From positions 1-48,618 of the forward strand of contig JAITOC010000031.1 of assembly GCA_031290175.1 (NCBI GenBank): DNA of 48,618 bases, read 5' to 3'. A program made the translations under genes and the position numbers. Shown one piece after another: positions 29,029 through 38,225 of the stretch (position 1 is its first letter; the number at the start of each line of letters is the position of its first letter). The notes beneath the pieces were generated by a model. That model made no database searches, was not told where the DNA came from, and worked only from the letters and a program-made list of their open reading frames with translations. Source of the stretch: Coriobacteriales bacterium (GTDB lineage: Bacteria > Actinomycetota > Coriobacteriia > Coriobacteriales > UBA8131).

Positions 29029-30114
29029 ATGGGTGCATACCGAGCGCTCTATATCCACATCCCCTTCTGCAAGCAGCGCTGTGGGTACTGCGACTTTACC
29101 ACGGAGGCGCGCGCGCAGGACGATCCCGCGCTCGACGCTTATCTTGACGAACTTCTGCGTGCTGTCAGGAGCGCATCCCGCAACGGCGAACTGGGGAGCG
29201 CAGAGAGCATCTATATTGGAGGTGGGACGCCGACGCACCTCGGGCACAAGCGGCTTGTGAACCTCGTTTACACACTCTCCCTGAGCTTGAATCTCCACGA
29301 TGACACGGAGTTCACCGTCGAGGCAAACCCCGAATCCCTCACCGCGCCTCTGGTGCGAGACCTTTTTGCTCTGGGTGTGAACCGCTTCTCAATCGGGGTA
29401 CAGAGTTTCGATGACCGGGAACTTGCCGCGCTCGGTCGCGTGCATGATGCGCAGCAGGCACGTGCTGCTGTCGAGATAGTGCGGGAGCGTTGCGAGAACA
29501 TCTCGCTTGACCTTATGTGCGGCATTCCACTACAGACCCCTGGGAGTTGGGAGCAGTCGCTTGCGACCGCGCTTGCAACGGGGGTGAACCACGTTTCTGT
29601 CTACCCACTGAGCATTGAGGAGGGCACGCCCCTTGTGGGCTTTGCGGTGGATGAAGATATCCAGGCAACGATGATGGAGGATGCGGCAGCCATGCTTGGA
29701 GCTGCCGGTTTGGAGCGGTATGAGGTAGCGTCCTACGCCCGCCCCGGTTTTGCATGCAGGCACAACACTGCGTACTGGACGGGGCTTGCGTATCTGGGGC
29801 TGGGCAAGGGAGCGCACGGTATGCGCATGACCGCCGAGGGCAGGGAGCGTCTTGTTGACGGAGCGGTACAGGAGCTCTTGACCTTTCCTGAGGCGGCAGC
29901 TGAGGATCTGATGCTCGGCATGCGCAGGGCGCAGGGCGTCTCCCTTGAGCAGGTGGCAGCAGCATCCACGCTTCTGCCCAATATGCAGCAGGCATTCGAG
30001 CAGGCGCTTGACCGAGGGTTGGTACGCGTGAGCAACGGACGCTATCAGCCCACCGACCTCGGCTGGCTCAACGGCAACGAACTCTACTCCACCATCTGGG
30101 ATGCCCGTTCATAG
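29029..30114 (+). CDS. hemW: Radical SAM HemW-family protein
   Basis: ALYIHIPFCKQRCGYCDFTT (CxxxCxxC), YIGGGTPTHL; start 29011 or 29029. Confidence 0.9.
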   Translation: MGAYRALYIHIPFCKQRCGYCDFTTEARAQDDPALDAYLDELLRAVRSASRNGELGSAESIYIGGGTPTHLGHKRLVNLVYTLSLSLNLHDDTEFTVEANPESLTAPLVRDLFALGVNRFSIGVQSFDDRELAALGRVHDAQQARAAVEIVRERCENISLDLMCGIPLQTPGSWEQSLATALATGVNHVSVYPLSIEEGTPLVGFAVDEDIQATMMEDAAAMLGAAGLERYEVASYARPGFACRHNTAYWTGLAYLGLGKGAHGMRMTAEGRERLVDGAVQELLTFPEAAAEDLMLGMRRAQGVSLEQVAAASTLLPNMQQAFEQALDRGLVRVSNGRYQPTDLGWLNGNELYSTIWDARS

Positions 30115-30118
30115 ATCC

Positions 30119-30162
30119 CGGAAGCCTCTTTTGTCACATTCGCGTGACAAAAGAGGCTTCCG
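30119..30162. terminator. 19-bp perfect inverted repeat between hemW and hrcA
   Basis: CGGAAGCCTCTTTTGTCAC-attcgc-GTGACAAAAGAGGCTTCCG. Confidence 0.75.
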
Positions 30163-30218
30163 AGCTTTCAGCCTGCTACCATGTACGGTTGTCTTGATAG
30201 CGGCGTAAGGATTAGGAA

Positions 30219-31049
30219 TTGCTCGGCATGCTTTCTCAGCGGAGACAAAGGGTCTTGAATGCGTTGGTCGACGAGTATGTCGCCAGCGCTGCACCTGTCG
30301 GCTCCCAGACACTTGTCAGGCATTACCTGACCGATGTCTCTTCGGCCACCGTTCGCAGTGAGCTCATGCGCCTTGAGGCAGAAGGATATGCGTTGCAGCC
30401 ACATACCTCTGCAGGGAGGATTCCGACCCATTGTGGCTATCGCATGTTCGTTAACAAACTTCTGCTCCATGAGGCTTCTGATTACCCTACGCCTGAAGAG
30501 CCTGTTGGCAGAACTCCACGCGTCAAAACACCAGCTTTGGCGACTGCTTTGCCTCTCAGGGTTGAAGCGCTGGAGGCGTTTGGGGCAATCGGCGCTGCTG
30601 AATATGAAGGTTCTCACCACGAGCCGGTTGATACGTTGAGCGCCTCAACCGGGCTGCTCTCGCTTCTTCTGATCCAGCAACCGTCGTCTGCCCTGTATCT
30701 CCGCGGGTTGGCGCGTCTGCTTGCACAGCCTGAGTTCCGCGATAGCGCCGTTCTCGTCCCCTTGCTCCAGGTGCTTGAGAGCACTTCAGCCCTTACCTCT
30801 CTTCTGGAGACAAGCCTCAGAAAGCGGCGTTTCTCGGTCTGTGTGGGCATTGAAAGCGAGAGGGGTCAACTCTCGTCATTCTCGCTTGTGGCGGAGCGCG
30901 TGAGGAACGAGCACTATTCTGGCGTCCTCGCAGTGCTTGGTCCTATGCGTATGGATTATCGTAAGGCGATACGATCTGTTGACCTGGTGTCACGGATTAT
31001 CGATTGTGGGGGAAGGCATGACGTGAGAAGGGATACGCTTGGCTGTTGA
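30219..31049 (+). CDS. hrcA: Heat-inducible transcription repressor HrcA
   Basis: LSQRRQRVLNALVDEYVASAAPVGSQTLVRHYLTDVSSATVRSELMRLEAEGYALQPHTSAGRIPTHCGYRMFV; followed by dnaJ. Confidence 0.92.
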   Translation: MLGMLSQRRQRVLNALVDEYVASAAPVGSQTLVRHYLTDVSSATVRSELMRLEAEGYALQPHTSAGRIPTHCGYRMFVNKLLLHEASDYPTPEEPVGRTPRVKTPALATALPLRVEALEAFGAIGAAEYEGSHHEPVDTLSASTGLLSLLLIQQPSSALYLRGLARLLAQPEFRDSAVLVPLLQVLESTSALTSLLETSLRKRRFSVCVGIESERGQLSSFSLVAERVRNEHYSGVLAVLGPMRMDYRKAIRSVDLVSRIIDCGGRHDVRRDTLGC

Positions 31050-32166
31050 TTATTACAAGACCTTAGAGGTTTCGCAGGATGCAAATGAAACTGAAATAAA
31101 GAAGGCCTTTTACCGCAGAGCGCGGGAACTGCATCCTGATGTGAACAAGGCTCCTGATGCCGAAGAGCGCTTCAAGGAGCTCAACGAGGCATACGACGTG
31201 CTTTCCGATTCCAATAAACGTGCGCACTATGATCGTTTTGGCACGGCAGGTGGATCGGGTGGTGGCGGTGGTTATCAATACGTTGATTTTGACGACCTTT
31301 TTGGTTCGGGCTTTGGCATGGGTGACCTCTTCAGCCAGTTCTTTGGTGGCTCTGCCTACGGGCGGACGGCTGTCCGCAAAGAGGGTCGCGACATGGGGGT
31401 TGGGCTCAAGCTCACCTTGGAAGAAGTGGCCACCGGTACAAAGAAGGAGCTCGTATACGACAGGCTCGCTCCCTGTGAGACCTGTGATGGCACGGGCGTT
31501 GGCGCTGGCGGCAAGACAGTCGAGTGCGGTAGCTGCCATGGCTCAGGACGCGTTGTCACCGTGCAGCGGACTTTCCTCGGTGATATGCAGACCCAGACCA
31601 CCTGTCGGGACTGCGGCGGAACCGGCAAAGCCATCGATATCCCTTGTCCGGACTGTGATGGCCAAGGACGTCTTCCCGACCGGCAGCGCGTCAATATAGA
31701 CGTACCGCATGGTATCCGCGATGGGCAGCAGCTGCGGCTTTCCGGCTATGGTGAAGCAGGCATGCACGGAGCACCGGCAGGCAACCTTATCGTCACGGTA
31801 CGCATCGAGCCGCATCGTGAGTTCAAGCGCGATGGCGATAACCTGCATGTGAGCAGGGATATACCCATAACCCAGGCGACGCTTGGTGCGCGCATCACCA
31901 TCCCCGGCATCATGCCTGATGAGAAGATCGAGGTCGAGATACCGCAGGGCTGTCAGAACGACCAGGTGGTGCGGGTTCGAGGATACGGCCTTCCGCGCTT
32001 CAAGAAGGAGACGCGCGGTGACCTTTCAGTGCATGTACGTGTTGTGATCCCCAAGAACCTCACCAAGCGACAAACCGAGCTGCTTGAGGAGTTGGCACGT
32101 GAGTTCGGGGATGAGGTCGGAGCCAAGAAGGGTCTGGGGCAACGACTTAAAGACGCGCTCTCCTGA
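31039..32166 (+). CDS. dnaJ: Chaperone DnaJ
   Basis: J domain with HPD, Gly/Phe region, four CxxCxGxG zinc motifs; TTG start, 11-nt overlap with hrcA. Confidence 0.96.
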   Translation: MAVDYYKTLEVSQDANETEIKKAFYRRARELHPDVNKAPDAEERFKELNEAYDVLSDSNKRAHYDRFGTAGGSGGGGGYQYVDFDDLFGSGFGMGDLFSQFFGGSAYGRTAVRKEGRDMGVGLKLTLEEVATGTKKELVYDRLAPCETCDGTGVGAGGKTVECGSCHGSGRVVTVQRTFLGDMQTQTTCRDCGGTGKAIDIPCPDCDGQGRLPDRQRVNIDVPHGIRDGQQLRLSGYGEAGMHGAPAGNLIVTVRIEPHREFKRDGDNLHVSRDIPITQATLGARITIPGIMPDEKIEVEIPQGCQNDQVVRVRGYGLPRFKKETRGDLSVHVRVVIPKNLTKRQTELLEELAREFGDEVGAKKGLGQRLKDALS

Positions 32167-32176
32167 CACCTGTGTT

Positions 32177-32983
32177 ATGACGATACCGCATTTCTTCATA
32201 GAATCGTCCCTTGTGGCAGGCTCCGATGGCTACCTCAGTGTGCCTATTGAGCGGGAAACGCTCGACCACATGCGGAGCCTGCGCCTGAAAGCGGGGGAGC
32301 ATATCGTTCTTGTCCCCGGTGACGTACCTGGGCAGGGGACTGAACTGGAGCTTACAGGCGAGCCTGTGCGCGGAGATACGCATATACAGGGTCGCATGGT
32401 CAGAATCCTGCACGACTGCATTCGTGAACGGCTCACGCTCGTGCAGGGCATATCGGCAAGCGAGCGTATGGATCAGACGATACGACAGGTAACCGAACTC
32501 GGGGTCGAGCGCATCATCCCTTTGCAAAGCGAGCGCTCCACGGTGCGGCTTGACGCGCACGCCGCCGGGGCAAAGCTCGAACGGTGGAAGCGCATCGCGC
32601 GCTCGGCAGCGGAGCAATCCGCCCGGCTCACACTCCCTGAGCTGCTCACCCCCGGTGGTCTTGCGGGCGCCCTTGAGTTGCTTGCCGAGTATGACGGCAT
32701 CATCGTTGCCTGGGAGGAGTCGGAGGGTCACTCCCTCGGCGAGGCGGTGGCTCGCATTGTTGCCACCACCGCGGTATCCGCGTCTTCCACAGCATCTGCT
32801 GCTCCCCGGGTTGCCCTCTCTATCGGTCCTGAGGGTGGCTTCTCGGCCCAGGAGATTGCGATATTGACAGAAGCAGGCGCTCAGGTGGTCAGCCTTGGTG
32901 CAACCATACTCCGCACCGAGACAGCGGCTGTCGTCGCCAGTGCGCTCGTGCTCTATCACCTCGGTGCTCTCGGAGCACGCTGA
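32177..32983 (+). CDS. rsmE: 16S rRNA (uracil1498-N3)-methyltransferase
   Basis: LTLVQGISASERMDQTIRQVTELGVERIIPLQSERSTV, LSIGPEGGFSAQEI; ATG 32177. Confidence 0.93.
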   Translation: MTIPHFFIESSLVAGSDGYLSVPIERETLDHMRSLRLKAGEHIVLVPGDVPGQGTELELTGEPVRGDTHIQGRMVRILHDCIRERLTLVQGISASERMDQTIRQVTELGVERIIPLQSERSTVRLDAHAAGAKLERWKRIARSAAEQSARLTLPELLTPGGLAGALELLAEYDGIIVAWEESEGHSLGEAVARIVATTAVSASSTASAAPRVALSIGPEGGFSAQEIAILTEAGAQVVSLGATILRTETAAVVASALVLYHLGALGAR

Positions 32984-32986
32984 GCC

Positions 32987-34219
32987 ATGTTTCACGTTAT
33001 CAATCTGGGATGCAAGGTGAATCGCGTTGAGGCCGACGCACTGACGGCGGATCTGCTTGCAGCCGGAGCGCAGATAGCTGCCGCGGATACCGCAACCGTC
33101 ATAATCGTGAACACTTGCACGGTCACAGCCGAAGCCGACACCAAGGCGCGTAAGGCTATCAGGCAGGCAGCCCGCCAGCCCCAGAGCCCCTGGGTCATAG
33201 CAACGGGTTGTGGTGTCAATCTGGATCCTGTTGTCTGGGAAGCTCTGGGGAAGCGCATCATCGCCGAACCCAACAAGGATGTGGTCGTCCAACGGGCACT
33301 CGAACTCCTGAGTGGGCAGACGCTTTCTGATACAGAAGCTCCCCCTATCCACTCGACGGAGTTTCGGGCGCGGCGCGGGGTCAAAGTGCAGGATGGCTGC
33401 GATAACCACTGTAGTTACTGCATAGTTCCCGCTGCACGTGGAGCAGCGCGGTCAGTTCCCCTACAGCAGATACGTGAGACGGCGCAGGCTCTGGAAGCCG
33501 AGGGGGTACGCGAGATTGTGCTTACCGGCATCAACCTCGGACGTTTCAGGGATGTGGACAAAGGGCTACGTTCCCTGCTTACTGAGCTGCTTCAGGCAAC
33601 ACGGAGCGCACGCTTCAGGCTCTCTTCCCTGGAGCCCCCTGATTGCAGCCGTGAACTCCTTGAGCTGATAGCCGCCTCGGACGGTCGCCTCTGTGCACAT
33701 CTCCATCTTCCGCTTCAAAGTGGCTCAGTGGAGGTTCTGGAGGCTATGGAACGTCATTATGACCTTGCGGCCTACGAGGCTCTTGTCCATGAGGCGCGGG
33801 CAACCGTGCCGGGTATCGCCCTGACGACCGATGTTATGGTCGGATTCCCTGGAGAGACGGACGCCCAGCACAAGAAGAGCCTGGCTTTCTGCCGGAAGAT
33901 GGCTTTCTCAAGGATGCACGTCTTTCGCTACTCCCTGCGCCCCGGCACAACTGCCGCGCTGCGTGGTGACCAGATAGACCCCACGGTAAAGGCGCAGCGG
34001 GCCTGCGAGATGCGCGCACTTGCCCAGGAGCTTATGCGGCTTGACCTCAAAGCGCGCGTCGGTACCCTTGAGCGTGTGCTCATCGAGCGAAGCGGCAGGG
34101 GTATGAGCGAGAGCTACCATCAGGTTCGCGTCGATGCCCAACTCCCGCCCGGTTCACTTATCACGATGCAGTTCGAGCGTTTGCGTGATACCCTGTTAGA
34201 AGGCATTGAAACCCCTTGA
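32987..34219 (+). CDS. mtaB: tRNA threonylcarbamoyladenosine methylthiotransferase MtaB
   Basis: INLGCKVNRVEADAL, VNTCTVTAEAD, VQDGCDNHCSYCIVPAARG. Confidence 0.92.
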   Translation: MFHVINLGCKVNRVEADALTADLLAAGAQIAAADTATVIIVNTCTVTAEADTKARKAIRQAARQPQSPWVIATGCGVNLDPVVWEALGKRIIAEPNKDVVVQRALELLSGQTLSDTEAPPIHSTEFRARRGVKVQDGCDNHCSYCIVPAARGAARSVPLQQIRETAQALEAEGVREIVLTGINLGRFRDVDKGLRSLLTELLQATRSARFRLSSLEPPDCSRELLELIAASDGRLCAHLHLPLQSGSVEVLEAMERHYDLAAYEALVHEARATVPGIALTTDVMVGFPGETDAQHKKSLAFCRKMAFSRMHVFRYSLRPGTTAALRGDQIDPTVKAQRACEMRALAQELMRLDLKARVGTLERVLIERSGRGMSESYHQVRVDAQLPPGSLITMQFERLRDTLLEGIETP

Positions 34220-35208
34220 TGAGCCACAAAGCTAGAGAGGAAGGGTCTACTTTGGATTTTGCCCAGGTATCGTTAAGTATTCCGGAGCGCATAGATGTGG
34301 CTCGTCTGGTTGGCGTGAACGATCAGTTGCTTCGCGCTATCGAGGATTCTTTTGATGCACGGATAACGCTACGTGGGAATACCATCGATATCAGCGGCGA
34401 AGCTCTGGAGATACAGATATTGACCGCCCTGTTCACTGACATGATGAAGATGGCAGAAGCCGGGCAGGACATAACGCTCAACGTACTCGCGCAGTCTATA
34501 GACCTTATTCGGCAGGGAGAGTTTACCCCTTCGATATTGCGTGAAGACATTTTGTTGACCTACAGAGGCAAGGCGATACGAGCGAAGACAACGGGGCAAA
34601 AACGCTACGTGGACGCTATCCGCACGCACACGGTCACCTTTGGCATCGGCCCTGCCGGTACGGGAAAGACCTACCTAGCCATGGCCATGGCGGTGGCCGC
34701 GCTCAAGCGCAAGGAGGTCGGGCGTCTCATATTGACCCGCCCGGTCGTCGAGGCGGGGGAGTCCCTCGGCTTTTTGCCGGGCACCCTCAACGAGAAAATC
34801 GATCCCTACATACGCCCGCTCTACGATGCCCTCTTTGACATGACGGACATGGAGCGCGGAAACCAACTTATCGAGCAGGGCATCATCGAGATAGCGCCCC
34901 TCGCCTTCATGCGCGGGCGGACCCTCAACGATAGCTTCATCATCCTTGACGAAGCGCAGAACACGACCGGCGAGCAGATGAAGATGTTCCTCACGCGCCT
35001 TGGCTTTGGCTCCAAGATGATTATTACGGGAGATGTTACCCAACTTGACCTGCCTAAAAAAGTTTCTGGACTGAAGAATGTCCGGCAGATACTGGAAGGT
35101 CTTGAGGACATCGCCTTTGCAGATCTGACGGGCAAGGATGTCGTCCGTCACTCGCTTGTCCAGCGTATTGTAGCCGCGTATGAGAGTGCAGAGAAGGAGC
35201 GCGCCTGA
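34216..35208 (+). CDS. phoH: PhoH family ATPase
   Basis: FGIGPAGTGKTYLAMAMAV, FIILDEAQNTTGEQMKMFLTRLGFGSKMIITGDVTQLDLP. Confidence 0.94.
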   Translation: MMSHKAREEGSTLDFAQVSLSIPERIDVARLVGVNDQLLRAIEDSFDARITLRGNTIDISGEALEIQILTALFTDMMKMAEAGQDITLNVLAQSIDLIRQGEFTPSILREDILLTYRGKAIRAKTTGQKRYVDAIRTHTVTFGIGPAGTGKTYLAMAMAVAALKRKEVGRLILTRPVVEAGESLGFLPGTLNEKIDPYIRPLYDALFDMTDMERGNQLIEQGIIEIAPLAFMRGRTLNDSFIILDEAQNTTGEQMKMFLTRLGFGSKMIITGDVTQLDLPKKVSGLKNVRQILEGLEDIAFADLTGKDVVRHSLVQRIVAAYESAEKERA

Positions 35209-35210
35209 AC

Positions 35211-35657
35211 ATGCAGGTCTTTATCGACAACTCCTATGGCAAGGTTGATGACCTGCCCAACCTTGAGGGTTTGGCGCTCTACGCGTTGGAGCAGGAGGGT
35301 GCCCCCGAGGCTGCTGAACTCAGCGTTTCGCTTGTCGATACCGGGCGTATCTGGGAGTTGAACCGCCAGTACCGAGGCGTCGATGCCCCAACGGATGTGC
35401 TCTCCTTCGAGTGTGAACGCGAGGCGGAGGACGGGCTTTCTGAGGTCGTGCTGCTCGGAGATGTGATCATCGCCATCGACGTCGCCCGCGAAGACGCCCT
35501 TACCTACCGATCGAGCTTTTCAGACGAGATGGAGCTGTTGCTCGTGCATGGCATCCTGCATCTGCTCGGCTATGACCATGTGCACGATGACGAGGCCGAT
35601 GCCATGGAGGCGCGCGAGGACGCCCTTTTGAAGGGGTGGCGTGCGCATGAAGCCTGA
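35211..35657 (+). CDS. ybeY: Endoribonuclease YbeY
   Basis: APTDVLSFE, LLVHGILHLLGYDHVHDDEADAM. Confidence 0.95.
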   Translation: MQVFIDNSYGKVDDLPNLEGLALYALEQEGAPEAAELSVSLVDTGRIWELNRQYRGVDAPTDVLSFECEREAEDGLSEVVLLGDVIIAIDVAREDALTYRSSFSDEMELLLVHGILHLLGYDHVHDDEADAMEAREDALLKGWRAHEA

Positions 35658-36012
35658 GCGCACTTCAATGCGGAAGGTCTTTGGCTATGCGCTTTCAGGC
35701 ATTGCCCATACGGTGCGCACCCAGCGCAACATGCGCATACACCTCGTCGTTGCCGTGCTCGCGCTCGTCGCTGCCGCCGCCTTGCGGCTGACGCCGGGCG
35801 AGTGGGCGATTATCCTTATCTGTATCGGTCTGGTGCTTGCAACCGAGATGCTCAATACCGCCATCGAGGCGATTGTGGATCTGAACTCCCCGGATATCCA
35901 TCCCCTTGCCAAGATCGCAAAAGATGTCGGAGCTGGCATCGTTCTGATCTTTTCATTCGTCGCCGTCGCCGTCGGTCTCGTAATCTATATCTCCGCCTGG
36001 ATGAGATTCTGA
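35641..36012 (+). CDS. dgkA: Diacylglycerol/undecaprenol kinase
   Basis: Three-TM protein with ATEMLNTAIEAIVDL and KIAKDVGAGIVLI; position between ybeY and era. Confidence 0.9.
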   Translation: MRMKPERTSMRKVFGYALSGIAHTVRTQRNMRIHLVVAVLALVAAAALRLTPGEWAIILICIGLVLATEMLNTAIEAIVDLNSPDIHPLAKIAKDVGAGIVLIFSFVAVAVGLVIYISAWMRF

Positions 36013-36028
36013 TAAGGGAGTAAAACGC

Positions 36029-36958
36029 ATGACTCATGAATTGCAGCAATTCTCTAAGGAAACTCCCTTCTGCAGTGGCTTTGTTACGCTTGTCGGACGC
36101 CCAAACGCGGGCAAATCCTCCCTCATCAACGCGGTTATCGGCACGAAGGTAGCCATCATCTCAAACACGCCCCAAACAACGCGCCATCGCTTCCGCGCAG
36201 TCTACAACAACGCCTCCTATCAGCTCGTACTCGTTGATACGCCAGGGATACACAAGCCGCATGACGCACTTGGCGAAGAATTGAACCACTCCGCTGCAAA
36301 AGCCTTCGAGGCAGTTGACGTCATTGCCTTCGTGCTCGATGCAAGCAAGCCGTTTGGCACGGGCGACGAGTGGGTGCTGCACGCTATCAGCCGCTCACCT
36401 GCGCGCAAGCTCCTGGTCATCTCCAAGACCGACCTGGTGGACGCTGCCACCATTGAGCAGCAACGGGTTGCGGCTTCGGCAGAGTTTACCTTTGATGCGA
36501 CGGTCGCTTTGAGCGCGCTGACAGGCGCTCACGTGGATGAGTTCATAACAACAGCTTCCGCCTTCCTGCCCGAGGGGCCGCGCTGGTTCCCGCTCGACAC
36601 CACGACCGATCAACCCCTTGAGGTCATCATAGCCGAGTTCATCCGCGAGAAGATACTGAACGCGACCTTTGACGAGGTGCCTCATGCGGTCGGCGTACAG
36701 GTCGAAGAGCTCAGCTTTGATAAAAAGCGCAACCTGCACAGCATCTATGCCACCATCTTTGTCGAGCGGGACTCCCAGAAGGGGATACTCATCGGCCATC
36801 AGGGGGAGAAGATCAAGCAGGTCGGCACCCTGGCGCGCAAGGAGCTCGACCGCTTCCTTGACACACGTGTCTACCTTGATCTGCGCGTCAAAGTACGCAA
36901 GGGCTGGCGCAAGGACGCAAACCAGATACGACGCTTCGGCTATGGTGAAGGCGCCTGA
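36029..36958 (+). CDS. era: GTPase Era
   Basis: FVTLVGRPNAGKSSLINAVIGTKVAIISNTPQTTRHR, C-terminal KH domain. Confidence 0.97.
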   Translation: MTHELQQFSKETPFCSGFVTLVGRPNAGKSSLINAVIGTKVAIISNTPQTTRHRFRAVYNNASYQLVLVDTPGIHKPHDALGEELNHSAAKAFEAVDVIAFVLDASKPFGTGDEWVLHAISRSPARKLLVISKTDLVDAATIEQQRVAASAEFTFDATVALSALTGAHVDEFITTASAFLPEGPRWFPLDTTTDQPLEVIIAEFIREKILNATFDEVPHAVGVQVEELSFDKKRNLHSIYATIFVERDSQKGILIGHQGEKIKQVGTLARKELDRFLDTRVYLDLRVKVRKGWRKDANQIRRFGYGEGA

Positions 36959-36965
36959 TGGTCTG

Positions 36966-37796
36966 ATGCCCACCTACCCGGCCACCCTAATCGTGCTCAA
37001 GAAGACCAAGCTCGGAGAATCCGACCTCATCATCACTGGCTTCACCGACGAAGGATATCAGGTTCGTGCGGTTGCCAAGGGGGCGCGCAAGCCCAGTTCG
37101 CGCATCGGTGCTCAACTTGAGCTGTATACCGTGGCAAAGACATTGCTCCAGAAGGGGCGCTCGCTCGATATCGTACGAGAAGCCACCGTGCTCATCAGCA
37201 ACGCGGGCTGCCGGAGCGATGTTGAGCACTCTGCCGCAGCGGCGGTAATCGTCGAGCTGCTCGACAAGGTCACGCGGGACAGCGACCAGGAGGAACGGCT
37301 TTTCGCGCTTGGCAAAGAGGCTCTGCGCTGCGTTGGAGCAGTCGAGCTGGAGGGCCTGCGGCTCATCACGGCAGGAGCCCTTCTGAAGATCGTGGCACAG
37401 CTCGGCTTCAGACCCGTGCTCGATGTCTGTGTGGTGTGCGCCGCGCCGCTCGATGGCGGGCAGGGGGGTGCTCGGGAAGTGGAGGGCGTTCAAGGAGAGA
37501 TGAACACGCAGGGAGCCGCACCCCCTGCACCCATCGCCTTCTCCCATGCACAAGGCGGCGCCCTCTGCTCCCGCTGCGCCTCCCTTGAGCCCGAGGGGAG
37601 CCTTGTGCTCATGGCGCCCGCTCTGTTAAACTGGCTGCGCACGCTCATGGGGAGCCGCTTCGTTGCTCTTGAGACACACGCCCATGCGGGCACCGAGGGA
37701 GTGGCAACTGAGATACTTCTCTTCTCAAAGAATTGGCTGCGGGCGCACCTTCTCGTTTATCTGAAATCCCTCGACTTCCTCGTTAACTTACGCTAG
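36966..37796 (+). CDS. recO: DNA repair protein RecO
   Basis: TYPATLIVLKKTKLGESDLIITGFTDEGYQVRAVAKGARKPSSRIGAQLELYT, CVVC...CSRC; start 36942 or 36966. Confidence 0.9.
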   Translation: MPTYPATLIVLKKTKLGESDLIITGFTDEGYQVRAVAKGARKPSSRIGAQLELYTVAKTLLQKGRSLDIVREATVLISNAGCRSDVEHSAAAAVIVELLDKVTRDSDQEERLFALGKEALRCVGAVELEGLRLITAGALLKIVAQLGFRPVLDVCVVCAAPLDGGQGGAREVEGVQGEMNTQGAAPPAPIAFSHAQGGALCSRCASLEPEGSLVLMAPALLNWLRTLMGSRFVALETHAHAGTEGVATEILLFSKNWLRAHLLVYLKSLDFLVNLR

Positions 37797-37890
37797 AATA
37801 ACAAGGTTGTGTTAATTGCCTTCTGCTTGGAGTGATGCTGCCACCAGCGCACGTCTCGGCTTGAGGCGGACAAAAGAAAGCAGGTGGAGC

Positions 37891-38166
37891 ATGCCGCTCA
37901 CAAAAGAAAGAACGGCGGAACTTGTCGCGGAGTATGGCAAAGACGCCAAGGACTCCGGTTCAGCCGAGGTACAGGTCGCAATCCTCACCCAACGAATCAG
38001 GGATCTCACGGAGCACCTCAAGGTGCACAAGAAGGATCATCACACCCGCCGTGGCCTGTTGATGCTCGTTGGTAAGAGACGCAGGCTTCTGACTTATATC
38101 AAGAAACGCGATGTGACGCAGTATCGCGAGCTCATCGCTCGGCTTGGAATCCGTGACAACGTTTAG
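37891..38166 (+). CDS. rpsO: 30S ribosomal protein S15
   Basis: [49 protein letters not shown] 37891. Confidence 0.97.
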   Translation: MPLTKERTAELVAEYGKDAKDSGSAEVQVAILTQRIRDLTEHLKVHKKDHHTRRGLLMLVGKRRRLLTYIKKRDVTQYRELIARLGIRDNV

Positions 38167-38175
38167 ACGTGTGTT

Positions 38176-38204
38176 AAAGGGAGTGCTGGGGCACTCCCTT
38201 TTTT
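38176..38204 (+). terminator. Intrinsic terminator/attenuator between rpsO and pnp
   Basis: AAAGGGAGTGC-tggg-GCACTCCCTTT followed by a T-tract. Confidence 0.9.
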
Positions 38205-38225
38205 GTAGAAGAGGAAGAGAAAAAG

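Noticed and set aside
30163-30218. CIRCE operator before hrcA
   Set aside because: No TTAGCACTC-N9-GAGTGCTAA pattern found.
32147-33409. 420-codon minus-strand ORF
   Set aside because: Antisense across rsmE and mtaB, both with clear motifs.
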